NCBI RefSeq assembly: GCF_963169125.1
Contig: NC_084802.1
Location: 19,747,107-19,811,106, forward strand
Source: Humulus lupulus
Taxonomy: Eukaryota; Streptophyta; Magnoliopsida; Rosales; Cannabaceae
Reading direction: 5' to 3'
DNA: 64,000 nt
Position numbers and translations under genes: made by a program. Position 1 is the first letter of the stretch, and the number at the start of each line of letters is the position of its first letter. Positions 34,563-45,300 of this stretch are shown one piece after another. Below the pieces are notes generated by a model. That model ran no database searches, was not told the origin of the DNA, and worked only from the letters and a program-made list of their open reading frames with translations.

Positions 34563-34568
34563 ACTGAT

Positions 34569-35932
34569 TGTAACGACCCAACTATTCTAGACCTTGGACC
34601 ATTAATAACTACTATACTAATCATAAGAGAACGTACATATGAAAACATTATAACTTTATTATATAAAGAAAAGGTTTGAATACATAAATATTTTACTTAG
34701 AATATGGGATCCCATTGTTTTGAAAATAAAGCAAAACATAACTTAGATAAATGGGTTACAAAATCAAGTGCAAAAAATAATATATAGAAATCATAATTTA
34801 AAGACTTAAATACTTCATCCTCTAATCGAACGCTCAGTCCATCGAAAGGATACTTACCAACAACAATCTTACGTTCAAGATCTTAGATTCCTAACCAAGA
34901 ATAAAGAATACGAGTTAGGATTTTGAGTAGAAAAATTATAAGAATAACACAGAAAGGAACTATAAGAAGGAATACCTCGAATGCTTCTATAACCAAACTA
35001 CACCTCGAACCGAAATATACTACGAACCTTACTTCCCGAGTGTTTATTAAGCTTATAAGGATAAAGCTTATAACCTCAACCCAAGTGTTTATCACTCTAA
35101 AATAACCTAGCAGCTTGCAGACTCTGAACTTAGCTTGATGAATGAATAAATGGCTGGGTACTAGGTTCTATTTATAGAGTTCAAGAATGAAAAGATCTTT
35201 ATTTAGCTTGAATAAAATAATGGCTTTTTAATTGAAAAATCTTTGAATAATCGTTCAGCAGAGGTTGAAGACTCGGTCAAAAAGATTCTGGACTTATCAA
35301 GAGGTTAAGGAATAAAATAAGCTCGGTTTCAAAAACATTCAAATATCTGGCACTACTGCCGATCTATCGCCCCTAGTAGGCGATATATCACCTGGGATAA
35401 TATGCCTGATGCTCGTCGAGGTGGCCATGCGAAGTTACGTGTTTTTCGTATCCCCATATGGAGATATATCGCCTCCTAGTGCTGCGATATATCGACATGC
35501 GCTGAAATATTATCACGTAATTGCACTTTTTCAGCCTAATTTAAATTTAGTAAATAGTCTTGACTAAGTCCTCTAATGATTTCAAAGCTACTGGCAGACC
35601 CTAGGATATTCAAATATTACTCTTAATAAATTTATTCCTCAAAATACTTAATTATTCATTAAACATACACATGACAAGTGTCATTTCCTTATTGGGTTTA
35701 TCTAAACCTTATATTATAATAAATATCACCTTCATAATCAGTTATATTAATTAAACCTTAGGTTATAATTAATATTCTTAAACTATAGGTTAAACTTATA
35801 AAATCTACAAGTGTTGCTACGAGTGTCCAACTAAATCCCGATCTGAACCAAAATCCACAGTCATAAAAATACTACAACTATTACTATTGCTACTACTATC
35901 TAACTATCTAAGTAAAGTTCTTGGAATCTACA
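34569..35932 (-). mobile_element. C3: solo LTR inserted in gag of element D
   Basis: Plus-strand ends are TGTAACGACC and GGAATCTACA, with CTGAT on both sides (34564-34568 and 35933-35937). TATA box on the minus strand at 35169-35176. Four positions keep the palindrome: 35360 (CGATCTATCG), 35381 (CGATATATCA), 35462 (AGATATATCG) and 35485 (CGATATATCG). At 1364 bases it is shorter than C1 and C2. Confidence 0.9.
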
Positions 35933-35937
35933 CTGAT

Positions 35938-36745
35938 CATGCCCATCCATTGCTCAGCTCTTAATGGATCTAGGCCTCCCTCAAAGACTGGAGGGAAAAA
36001 CTCCTGGAATATTCCACAGAGAAATTCCCATCTGTTCTCAACCCTAGGCTGAGCCAAAACATGTGCCACTCTTGGCATAACAAAGGAAGAGGTGTTCCCC
36101 AACAGATTCTACTGTTGCTTCAAACACCTGATCTCTTCCTCCTGCCTCTGCAATCTTAATTGCACATCTGTAAACATTTGCTGGAAATTCTGAGGGGAAG
36201 GTGAAGAATCAACCCCTGGCTAAAACTCCCAGCCTCTGTATAACCACCATCAGGCCTCATTCTCTGCCTTGGATACATACCTGCTGATTGAATCTACAGT
36301 CAATAACTTGACCCATTAAACATGATGAGCATATCAAGAGCTTTCCCCACGGGAACAATCTTACCACACTACAATCACAAACCACTGCAATGCTAAAAAT
36401 ATGCCCATGACATTCATACATCAGTCATAATCCATGTTCTTCCACCATTCACACCATGCCTCCAACTCCAGCATGAAAATATCACAATTATATAATCACG
36501 GAGCAGGTAATCATATCATCACATTCATATATATATATATTCACAGAGCATGTAATCATATAGTCAAGAGCCCGACTCTATCAGAATCTCATGCTCCCTA
36601 ATACAATGTGCAGGTAAATCACTTACATTCTATTTAAGCAGTTAAGCACATAACTACAGAAATAGTTACCAATCCCTGAGTGAAGCTATCTTTAGTGACA
36701 AGTGTACATGCCCAGCTTGTCTTCAGGAACCCTTAAGCTTGGCTC
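35938..36745 (-). pseudogene. gag N-terminal part of element D
   Basis: 36102-35908 reads FFPPVFEGGLDPLRAEQWMG, the conserved gag wording of chromoviruses (PPVFEGGPDP...AEQW). C3 interrupts it just after. The middle of gag is missing after C3, so part was lost as well. Upstream to the primer site there is no intact frame; stops occur around 36120-36300. Confidence 0.75.
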
Positions 36746-36757
36746 ACTCTGATACCA
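36746..36757 (-). other. Primer-binding site of element D (initiator-Met tRNA)
   Basis: TGGTATCAGAGT on the minus strand, three bases after the 5' LTR. It matches the common plant initiator-methionine primer site apart from the last base. Confidence 0.85.
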
Positions 36758-36760
36758 AGT

Positions 36761-37395
36761 TCTAACACCCTAATCTCCAGGGACCGTTACGGTGTGCATT
36801 TTAAACAGTGTTAAACCTGCTAATCGGGTCATTTGGCCATAATCGTGAAACAAAGTATGATTAACAGTTTAGGATTAAAAATTTTGGTTAAGATATAACG
36901 TTTCACTAAAATGTTTACTGTATACATTGGGATCCCAAAAATATAATTTAAAGGTCTATTACAAGAAAATATTTACAACCAGTCGATCTAAGCGGCAAAA
37001 TAGGGTTTAACCATAGTTCCTCTTTAAACCCTCGGTCGTGGCGGTCAAGCAGCTGCATATGTACACATCGTCACCTAAGCTCTCCAACTCAAGGATGGTT
37101 CAGCTTCCTTTTGCCTTTACCTACACCACATACCACTTGTGAGCCAAAGCCCAGTAAGAAAACTCAATATGCTCATGAACAGTGATAACATGTCATCAAA
37201 TCATAATGTATATGCCAAATATGCCCGAAATGGCCAACATATGAAAATCACCCAATTAATCAGAAATGGGTTCACATGCATATTTAATACACCTAAACAT
37301 GCATATAATCAATTAATAACATAATAAATCAATTATGGCCCTCCCGACCTCCTAATCAAGGTCTTAAACCTTATTAGGAAATTTGGGGCATTACA
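36761..37395 (-). repeat. 5' LTR of element D, internally deleted
   Basis: 635 bases against 2420 in the partner. The outer parts agree closely with 29303-29755 and 31533-31722; about 1.8 kb between them is gone, joining ATCATAATGT directly to ATATGCCAAATATGCC. The tandem array and the palindrome cassette are in the lost part. The first two bases are TC instead of TG. Confidence 0.88.
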
Positions 37396-37400
37396 TACAT

Positions 37401-38110
37401 ATTCTACCAACTAATAATTTCATTTATTATTTAATATTTATAAAATGTAAAAAATTTATAATTTCTCATAAAATAATAACTTGGCAAAATTAATCATTTT
37501 CATAAAAGTATTCTTTTTAATTTGGAAAAATTGAATAAATAGAACCAATGAAAATATGACATAAATTAATAAAATTCCTAGATCACGAAATTCACATTGT
37601 TTTATATTTTTTCTAAAAGTTGATAAAAGAACTAATAATATTTATATTTTTAATAAACAAATTTTCTAAACACATTTTGAAATAGTTTTTCTCATTCTTA
37701 AACAAATAAAAATTTGCATGTATTTATTGAAGAAAAATACATAATTAGCATATTAAAATCACCAGTTTTCTTGTCTTAGTTTTAATATATGAACTTTAAG
37801 ACATAATTTATTCTCTTGTTAAATTATTTATAATTTCCATAAAATATGAAATAAAATCAACAAGCATAATTTTTTTATCTATAAATCATTCATCTCAAAA
37901 TAATGATAAACATTTTTAAAAGATCTTTGAATAATCATATTTCAATATTAAACCAAAAGCTCAAATCAAAACTCTTTAAAATCATTTTGAGCCCTAAAAA
38001 AAGATACAACATCAAAACAATATTAACATGGTTCCTAATAACAAGATAAAATCAAGATTTAGCCGAAATTTATAGGCATTAGAATCCCAAATAAATCTTT
38101 CAAACCCATA
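37401..38110. other. AT-rich spacer between D and F
   Basis: No gene seen. By inference it is a piece of the split LTR of chromovirus J (see 27900-29302). Confidence 0.35.
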
Positions 38111-38115
38111 ACAAC

Positions 38116-39927
38116 TGTAGAAAATACATATTATAGGATCTTTATTTATTTTCATGTAATTTACATATTATCAAACAAATATGTAAATTCCTAGAACATG
38201 CTCTTATGAAATTGATACAAAACAAAGTTAAGTACAGAAACTTACATATACGCAGCGGAACTGGAACAACTCATTCCTTCAATCTCTCTAACCCTTGATT
38301 CCTTTCTGTAGCAGAGTATTATCAAGAGATTAAACTAGATCCACAACACAGTCTTCCTCACCAAGCCTTTGATCAACCTAGAACTAGTGTGAGCTAGTTC
38401 TCAACACATGAGATAGAGATCTAGAAGAGAAGAAGAGTTAGTGGCCAAGAAAGGATTAGACTGTCTAGGTTTTCGCTTACACAATGAATCAATTGAGACT
38501 GACTTCCTTTTGAAAACCCTAGATATCATATTCCTTATATAGGCAACTTAATGAGATTTATTTAAATTTAAATTAATAAAATAATAAACAAAAAGATAAA
38601 AGTCTTGGGCTCCCACAAATGAACTTGAGCTCCATCTCTTTGTTTTGAATTTAAACCACAATTGGGCCTAAATTCAAAAGCTATTATTTTTTTTTAATTA
38701 ATTAATTAAATCCTTATTCAAATTAACTAATTATAATTTGAAACTTGATTTAATATTATTTATTTATATTGACACCAACTTATCAATATTAATAAATTTA
38801 CCCAAAGATTCTATTTTATTCTCTAAATCTCATATATCGGTAAATTTTCCAAAAGTGGCCTAGTCAAATTTAAAAATCCTAATTGATAATTAAACCAATT
38901 AATTGAGACATTCTAGATGATTTAATCAAAGGTGATGTGAGGACCATCGATCCATGAAATGAAGCTCCAATAAGTTACCATGAATTTATTTACGAATAAT
39001 TTCACTACCTTATTAATTCCTCGTGACTCCACTATAGACTCGGAATTGAATTCTTGAATTCATAGAACGTATTTTCCAAACCATAAATACGTTGTTATAA
39101 CCATTAAAATCAGTCAATCCTCTATCGATGACTTACTAACGAGCTGGGTGCAAATTAGCGTTTTACCCCTCATCAATATTTTATTCTTAACTCCTACTAA
39201 GTTCCTTATAAATGACATTTTCGTGAACTTAATCACATAAATGAGATCTCGATCATTTAACCTTTTTAACAAAGAAATTCAGGAAATTACCTTTTGACTT
39301 CTCATACAGAAGTTATAGATTTCATATCTACGAGTAATACTCCCACTCAATTACACTACTAAATCTCCAAGATGTAAGTATGGGCTAAACCGTAGGGTAA
39401 GCTGGTAACGAACAAGTCAAAAGATTTAAATAATATAATTAGTAGAATATTATCACTCAGAATTAAGATCGACTTAACCTATGGACAACGTTGTGACATT
39501 GATTAGATTCGATGGCAACGATACTTATTTAGCAATCAATAATCAAAATCAACCGTAGTCTGATGTAAGCAAATACATCCGATCTTATGTACTTGGTTAA
39601 TGCATTGGACAAGACATCACACCCTGAATGTGTAAGTAAATCATATTGTAGATTGCCTAATCAGTGAAAATCCAATGCACTGATCTAATCTTAGGACTCG
39701 TTCTTTTGAACATATAATTACAACTATAATCCACTGTGACCTAGTCACTATAATTGTAACTATCCATATGATCGAGATTTTATAAATGTTTGTATTATTT
39801 CAATAATCATGTAATAAAACAAGCAAGAAACACAATTTTCAAACTAAATAATTTCTACTACTTTTATTGACAATATGAAATCGTGTTACATGTTCGACAT
39901 GGTTTTATAAGGGTATAAAACCCAACA
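38116..39927 (-). repeat. 3' LTR of element F
   Basis: 1812 bases, starts TGTAGAAAATACATATTATA and ends AAAACCCAACA. It matches 49455-51284 throughout with scattered changes. Confidence 0.9.
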
Positions 39928-39960
39928 AACTCCCACTTTACCTTTTAAAAAAAATGGGAC
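39928..39960 (-). other. Polypurine tract of element F
   Basis: On the minus strand AAAGGTAAAGTGGGAGTT stands directly before the 3' LTR. Confidence 0.7.
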
Positions 39961-40731
39961 ATGTTTCTCAAAACCATGTATTCTACATGCTTCACAATTA
40001 TGCTCTCTGGTTATATCTTTGTAAAGGGGTATGAAAGATTTCCTTCCAATGCTATCTTCATCACCTTCACATCACGCCTTCGCCACACTTCCTCGATAAT
40101 GTGGTACTTTCTCTCTATATGCTTTGCTCTTTTGTAGCTTCAAGGTTCTTTAGAATTTTCTATTGCCTCATTACTTTCACTAGACAAAATGAGTGGTTTT
40201 ATCCATTTCTGGAATAACACCGAGATCCGTATAAAAATTCCTCAGCCAGACTATTTCCTTAGCCGCCATAGATGCAGCTATGTACTCAGCCTCCCAGGTG
40301 GATTCTGAAATGGCAGATAGCCTAACGCTTCTCCAAATCACAGCTACTGAGATGGCAGACAACCTATCGCTTCTCCAAATCATAGCTCCACCCCTAGAGT
40401 AAACACCTTTTTTAGAAGTAGACTTCTTGTCATCAACATCAGTCTAAAATCTGAATCTATGTAGCCTAACAGGTTCAAAGATCCACCTGAAAAGACTAAC
40501 ATATAGTCTCTAGTCCATCAAAGATACCGACCCCCTCTATTGTTCATTTCCAAAGTTTTACTGACACTTGCTCACCACTCCCACTGCATTGCAGATCTTC
40601 GGTAACAACATACAACATAGTATGCATTAGACTTCTAATTGCAAATGCCTAAGGAATTCGTTACATCTTTTCTTTCTCTTAAGGAGTCTGTGGAGACTGC
40701 TTCTTAGAAAAATAAAGTACATGTCAAGATG
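39961..40731 (-). pseudogene. RNase H end of element F pol
   Basis: 40383-40180 reads STWEAEYIAASMAAKEIVWL, the copia RNase H motif with its Glu, followed by DLGVIPEM. Just before it a 60-base stretch is duplicated in tandem (two copies of a segment ending MIWRS). Stops and frame changes on both sides. Solo LTR E separates it from reverse transcriptase. Confidence 0.8.
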
Positions 40732-40736
40732 CTAAA

Positions 40737-43385
40737 TGTAACGCCCTACTACACAAGGACTGTTACGCTATGTATTTTAAACAATGCTAAACTCGCTAAC
40801 CGAGTCATTGGCCATAATCGTGTAACTAAGTGTGATTAACGGTTTAGGGTTAATATTTTTGGTCAAAGATACAACGTTTCACTAAAACATTTACTGTATA
40901 CATTGGGATCCCAAAATATATCTTAAAGGTTAATTACAATAAAAGAGTTACAACCAGTCGACCTAAGCGACAAAATAAGGTTTAACCCTAGTTCCTCTTT
41001 AAACCCTCAGTCGTGGTGGTCGAGCTGCCGCATATGTACACATCGTCACCAAAGCTCTCCAACCCAAGGATGGTCCAACTTTTTTTTACCTTTACCTGCA
41101 CCACATAGAACCCGTGAGCCGAGGCTCAGCAAGAAAACTCAAACACATGCTCATAAGCAATTAATAATATGTCATCAATCCATAATAAGCATGCCTAGCA
41201 GTAATAACCCTATTCATGCATGGGGGCAAGTACAAATAAATGATTATGGGGTCATGCACCCTGAGTAGATGACTGTCAAGTCAATCTGGGGTCCTGCACC
41301 CTGAGTAGATAACCTGTCGCTATCTTGGAGTCATGCGCCCTGAATAGATGACTATGGAGTCAATCTGGGGTCCCTTGCCCTAATAGATGACCATGGAGTC
41401 AACCTGGGGTCCTGTGCCCTAATAGATGACCATGGAGTCAACCTGGGGTCCCGTGCCCTGAATAGATGACTATGAAGTCATTCTGGGGACTTGTGCCCTA
41501 AGCCATGTGACCAACAAGTTAACTAGGCCTTATAGCTCTGGCTCTAAGTAACTAGCCATAGACTAGCCAAGCGCTTTATTTTTCTTTGACCAATAGGTCG
41601 GTCAAGCATTTAATGCTCATGTTGATTAGATCTAATCATTTAAGCCTGCACTGAATATGCTAATGCTGCTCTTGACTCATAAGTCAATTCCATACGACCA
41701 ACACTTAGTACTGTTGCTGATCATGATTGATAGGTCAAAGCTTCACGACCAATACTAAACACCATTGTCATTTCTTAACTAATAAGTCAGTGCTTTCTCA
41801 ATGAAGTAATGCACACAGGCATATATCATAAGCCAAATATCCAGATATAAGGCATTCAACATGCTTAATCAATAATCGCAAGCATAATCATAATCATGCA
41901 CAATTACAAAGACTCAAGCTCTGATCAATTCCGTATTCAAGATTCATGCCATGTCATAATCACATGTATCACATGCATCACATGCATTTCATACTAGGTG
42001 CAGTTTTCTTACCTTTGGTCCAAGCATAGGTTACAAATATACGACCCTCAAGCACGATCCTGTTTCCAAGCCCCTAGCGACAACCTAGTCACAACCATAA
42101 TATAAAATCCCATAAAAAAGAGTAAATAAATACTTATGAACCGAATCCTAGCCTCTGGGATGTCAAATCCTACCAAACCGGGTAGTAGGATCGATCCCGA
42201 GCCTTAAGAGTTAAGTTCCCACAACTAAAAACCAAACCTGGGAAAAATTGCATAGGCGGGTCGCGACTTGGACTTGAGGGTCGCGACTTATCTCACTGAA
42301 AGAGAGCCTTCTACCTGGGCTTCAGGGTGCGGGCCGCGACTTGGCCCTCTAGAGTTGCGGCGTACCCCTCAGGCAGAGCCCTCCTGGTTCTAGGTTCACC
42401 TAGGTCGCGACTTGCTAGAACAAGGTCGCGACCCAACCTTGAACTCAGCCATTTCCTACATTTTCTCCCACTTATAATCCTCCAAAAACCTATCCAAACA
42501 TATCTAAATCCCAAAAATAAAGTTCCCAAACATCCTAATTTTCTAAAACCATGAAAACTCAAGTCCCAATCAAAACAAAAACTCCTCAAAATGTAAAAAA
42601 CCAATCAAGGCTTAAAAACTCAAAAACTTAAAACTTAAAGCTTGAATTACCTCTAATTGAGTCGTTTCCCAATTAAATCATTCGGCAAATAAACTTATAA
42701 TCTTCCCTAGAATCGCTATGCCTCGATCCTTGCCTGAATCTGAGTCCTAAAACTCGAGTTTCCATCGAAAATGCGAATGGTGTCAAAAAGGGAACGGGAG
42801 AGAGAGAGAGAGAAAGAGAACGTTCTTTTATATTTCTGACAGGTTACTTCGAGCTTAAGTAACCTCAAGCAAATCCTAATGCTCGGGGTCCCAAAAATGT
42901 CCCCAGGGGTAAAATAGTCAAAATTCCTAGAATTCCCTCATGATCTCACTAACTCCCAATATATCATCAAATAATCATTCCCATTACCCAATATCCCGGT
43001 AATGTGCTAAATACCCAATATACCCCTTGACTCACTCCGAGTCAAGTATGGGTCCTATTGTGACTTTCCCACTAGCTTGCTCCCTAGGATCGTCTTGTGC
43101 CAAAGTAACCCAAACATACTCACATAATAATGTGGTCTCACACACACATATATCACATATATGTCAAATATTCCCAAAATGGGCCAAATTATGAAAATTG
43201 CCCAATTAAACAGAAATGGGTTCACATGCATATTTAATACACCTAAACATGCATATCAAGTCATATTATAATATAACTCACATAATCACATAATGATGCA
43301 CATAAATATCACATAATTCCATAATTTTCCATCTTGGCCCCCTAATCAAGGCCCTAAGCCTTATTAGGAAATTTGGGACATTACA
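40737..43385 (-). mobile_element. E: solo LTR of the element D family, inside element F
   Basis: TGTAACGCCC to GGGACATTACA, 2649 bases, with CTAAA on both sides (40732-40736 and 43386-43390). The text follows the 3' LTR of D in order. Where D has AGCGCT palindromes, E has TCGCGA palindromes at 42261, 42281, 42405 and 42426 in GGTCGCGACTT wording. A tandem array of about 41-base units (GATGACCATGGAGTCAACC) lies at 41240-41510, and a GA-rich run at 42790-42815. Confidence 0.92.
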
Positions 43386-43390
43386 CTAAA

Positions 43391-43700
43391 CATCCTTTCT
43401 CATAATTTGTTACAGAGTAACGACCAAGCACCTCACCAAAGTAGGTCGCTTGAGATAGAGCCAAAATTCAATTAACTTTATCCCTGATGTTCTGGACACC
43501 AAGAACACGACTTGCAACAATGAAATCTGGAATTTCGTTTCCAGCCAGTTCTTTATGTTTGATAATTTCTTGACATTGTTTCCAATGAATAATATATCAT
43601 CTACATAAAGGATTAAGAACACCACAATGTTTTTTCCCAAAGTTGTTAAAAACAAGGGCCGACTACATTTTTTTCAAAACCACATGTCTTAATGTTTCCA
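43391..43700 (-). pseudogene. Reverse transcriptase fragment of element F
   Basis: 43655-43410 reads VVFLILYVDDILFIGNNVKK and LETKFQIS, the catalytic and following motifs of copia reverse transcriptase (YVDD kept). More degenerate polymerase sequence lies up to about 44200. Solo LTR E cuts it on the left. Confidence 0.85.
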
Positions 43701-45300
43701 TTTAACCTTAAGTTCCAGGAGCGCGAAGCTTGTTTAAGTCCATAGATTGACCTACTCAACTTGCCGACTTTCTTGTCTAACTACTTTAAATCAATTTGAT
43801 TGATCAATTTTAATGGTCTCATCAAGATAGCCATTAAAAATGATTCATTGATGTCCATTTTCATTTTCTCTTAATCAAGAGTTGTGGCTATAGATAAGAG
43901 TATACTAAATGAATTTTGACATGGCTACTGGAGAAAGAGTTTTCTCTAAGTCAACTTTCTCTCTCTACCATGACTCTAGCCTTTAATGTCTTGACCTTTC
44001 CATCAGCCCCTCTCTTCTTCTTATAGATCCACTTGCACCCCATGGGCCTAAAGTCCAATGGCACATCTACAAGATCTCATACAAATTAAGCGTACTTCCT
44101 GGTACTTGGCTTCGAGTCAAAGACTGCTTTCAGACTTACCCATTGCATGTTTAAAGACCAACGGATCATTGTTACTTGTGTCCCCAACCAGCTTGTGAGT
44201 TTCACTATCCATTTCATAGGTGCCGGGTTCCGAGAAACCCTCCCACTATGACGAGGCATCGTAACTTTCTGACTTGGATTAGTGGTTTCTAAATCTACCT
44301 TGTTTTCATCGACTTGCGTCAGTGAGGATGGAAAGTTGTTTGATCATTTTTCCATATAATACTATTTTGCTACGAGACTTGAAATTCATTATGTAGTTGT
44401 TATCCAGAAAAGTAGCATTTGAAGAGTCAAACACTTTCTTGTCTACTGGACTATAAAATAGACCACCCTAAGTACCTTTAGAATAGCCAACAAACAAGCA
44501 AACCTCAGTTTGTTAAACTATCTTTCTTACCTTTTTCCTCATGACATAAACAGGACACCCCCAAATTCCATAATGACATAAACTAGGTTCACGACCATTT
44601 CATAATTCTAGTGGTGTCTTGGAGACAACTTTTGAGATGGCACAACATTTAAAAAATGTCACATGCAGTCTAGGTAGTATGTCTCCACAAAATATCTGAG
44701 TAAGAAGTTGGTAGAGTTGAATAGCTTATCATAGAACACACACTTTCATAAACGTACAATTCACACCGCTCAACAACATTGTTCTGTTGCGAATTCCTTG
44801 GGAGTGTTGCTTTAAACAATCCTCCAGGTTCAATTAAATGATCTTGGTTATGATTATCCAAATATCCTCCTCGCCAATCAGATCGCAAGATCTTTAACGA
44901 TTTACCTAATATGGTTTTAAAGCCATAACAATGAATTCTTTGAACTTCTTAACAAATTTGCAGAATTCCTATGCTTTAGGTACTTACATGAGTCTCTAGA
45001 GCAATCGTTGATGAAGGTGACGAAATACTAATAGTAACCCTCACTTGAACATTCATAAGTCCCCAAACATTTGAACATACTAGCACTAGTGGTTCTTTGG
45101 TCCTTTCTCCTATCACAGAGAATGGAAACTTTGTCATTCTACCCTCGAAACTAGATTCACAAACAGGTAGGTCACCCTAGGTGAGTTCCCTCAAAGGCCC
45201 AGCCTTTGTTAGTCTTTGAATCCTATCATAGAAAATATGACTAAAGCGAAGATGCCAAAGGTACGTCATTTCTAACGTTATTGACCTTTTGTCGTTTAAC
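43701..45300 (-). pseudogene. Integrase and start of reverse transcriptase of element F
   Basis: Near 45290-45000 the minus strand reads LWHLRFSHI, RIQRLTKAGPL and CESSFEGRMTKFPFS, the zinc part and start of copia integrase. 44888-44670 reads MRSDWRGGYLD and TLPRNSQQNNVVER, the end of the catalytic core with its Glu, followed by MISYSTLP. Then come decayed pieces leading into reverse transcriptase. Stops and frame changes throughout. Confidence 0.8.

Larger units (their letters stand above)
29303..37395 (-). mobile_element. Element D: Ty3/gypsy chromovirus, degenerate, carrying solo LTR C3
   Basis: The ends are TGTAACGCCC and GGGGCATTACA, with TACAT on both sides (29298-29302 and 37396-37400). 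On the minus strand: 5' LTR (37395-36761), initiator-Met primer site (36746-36757), gag pieces, protease, shreds of reverse transcriptase and RNase H, integrase with a decayed chromodomain, polypurine tract, 3' LTR (31722-29303). C3 sits in gag. Large parts of gag and reverse transcriptase are missing, so the element is dead. Confidence 0.88.
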
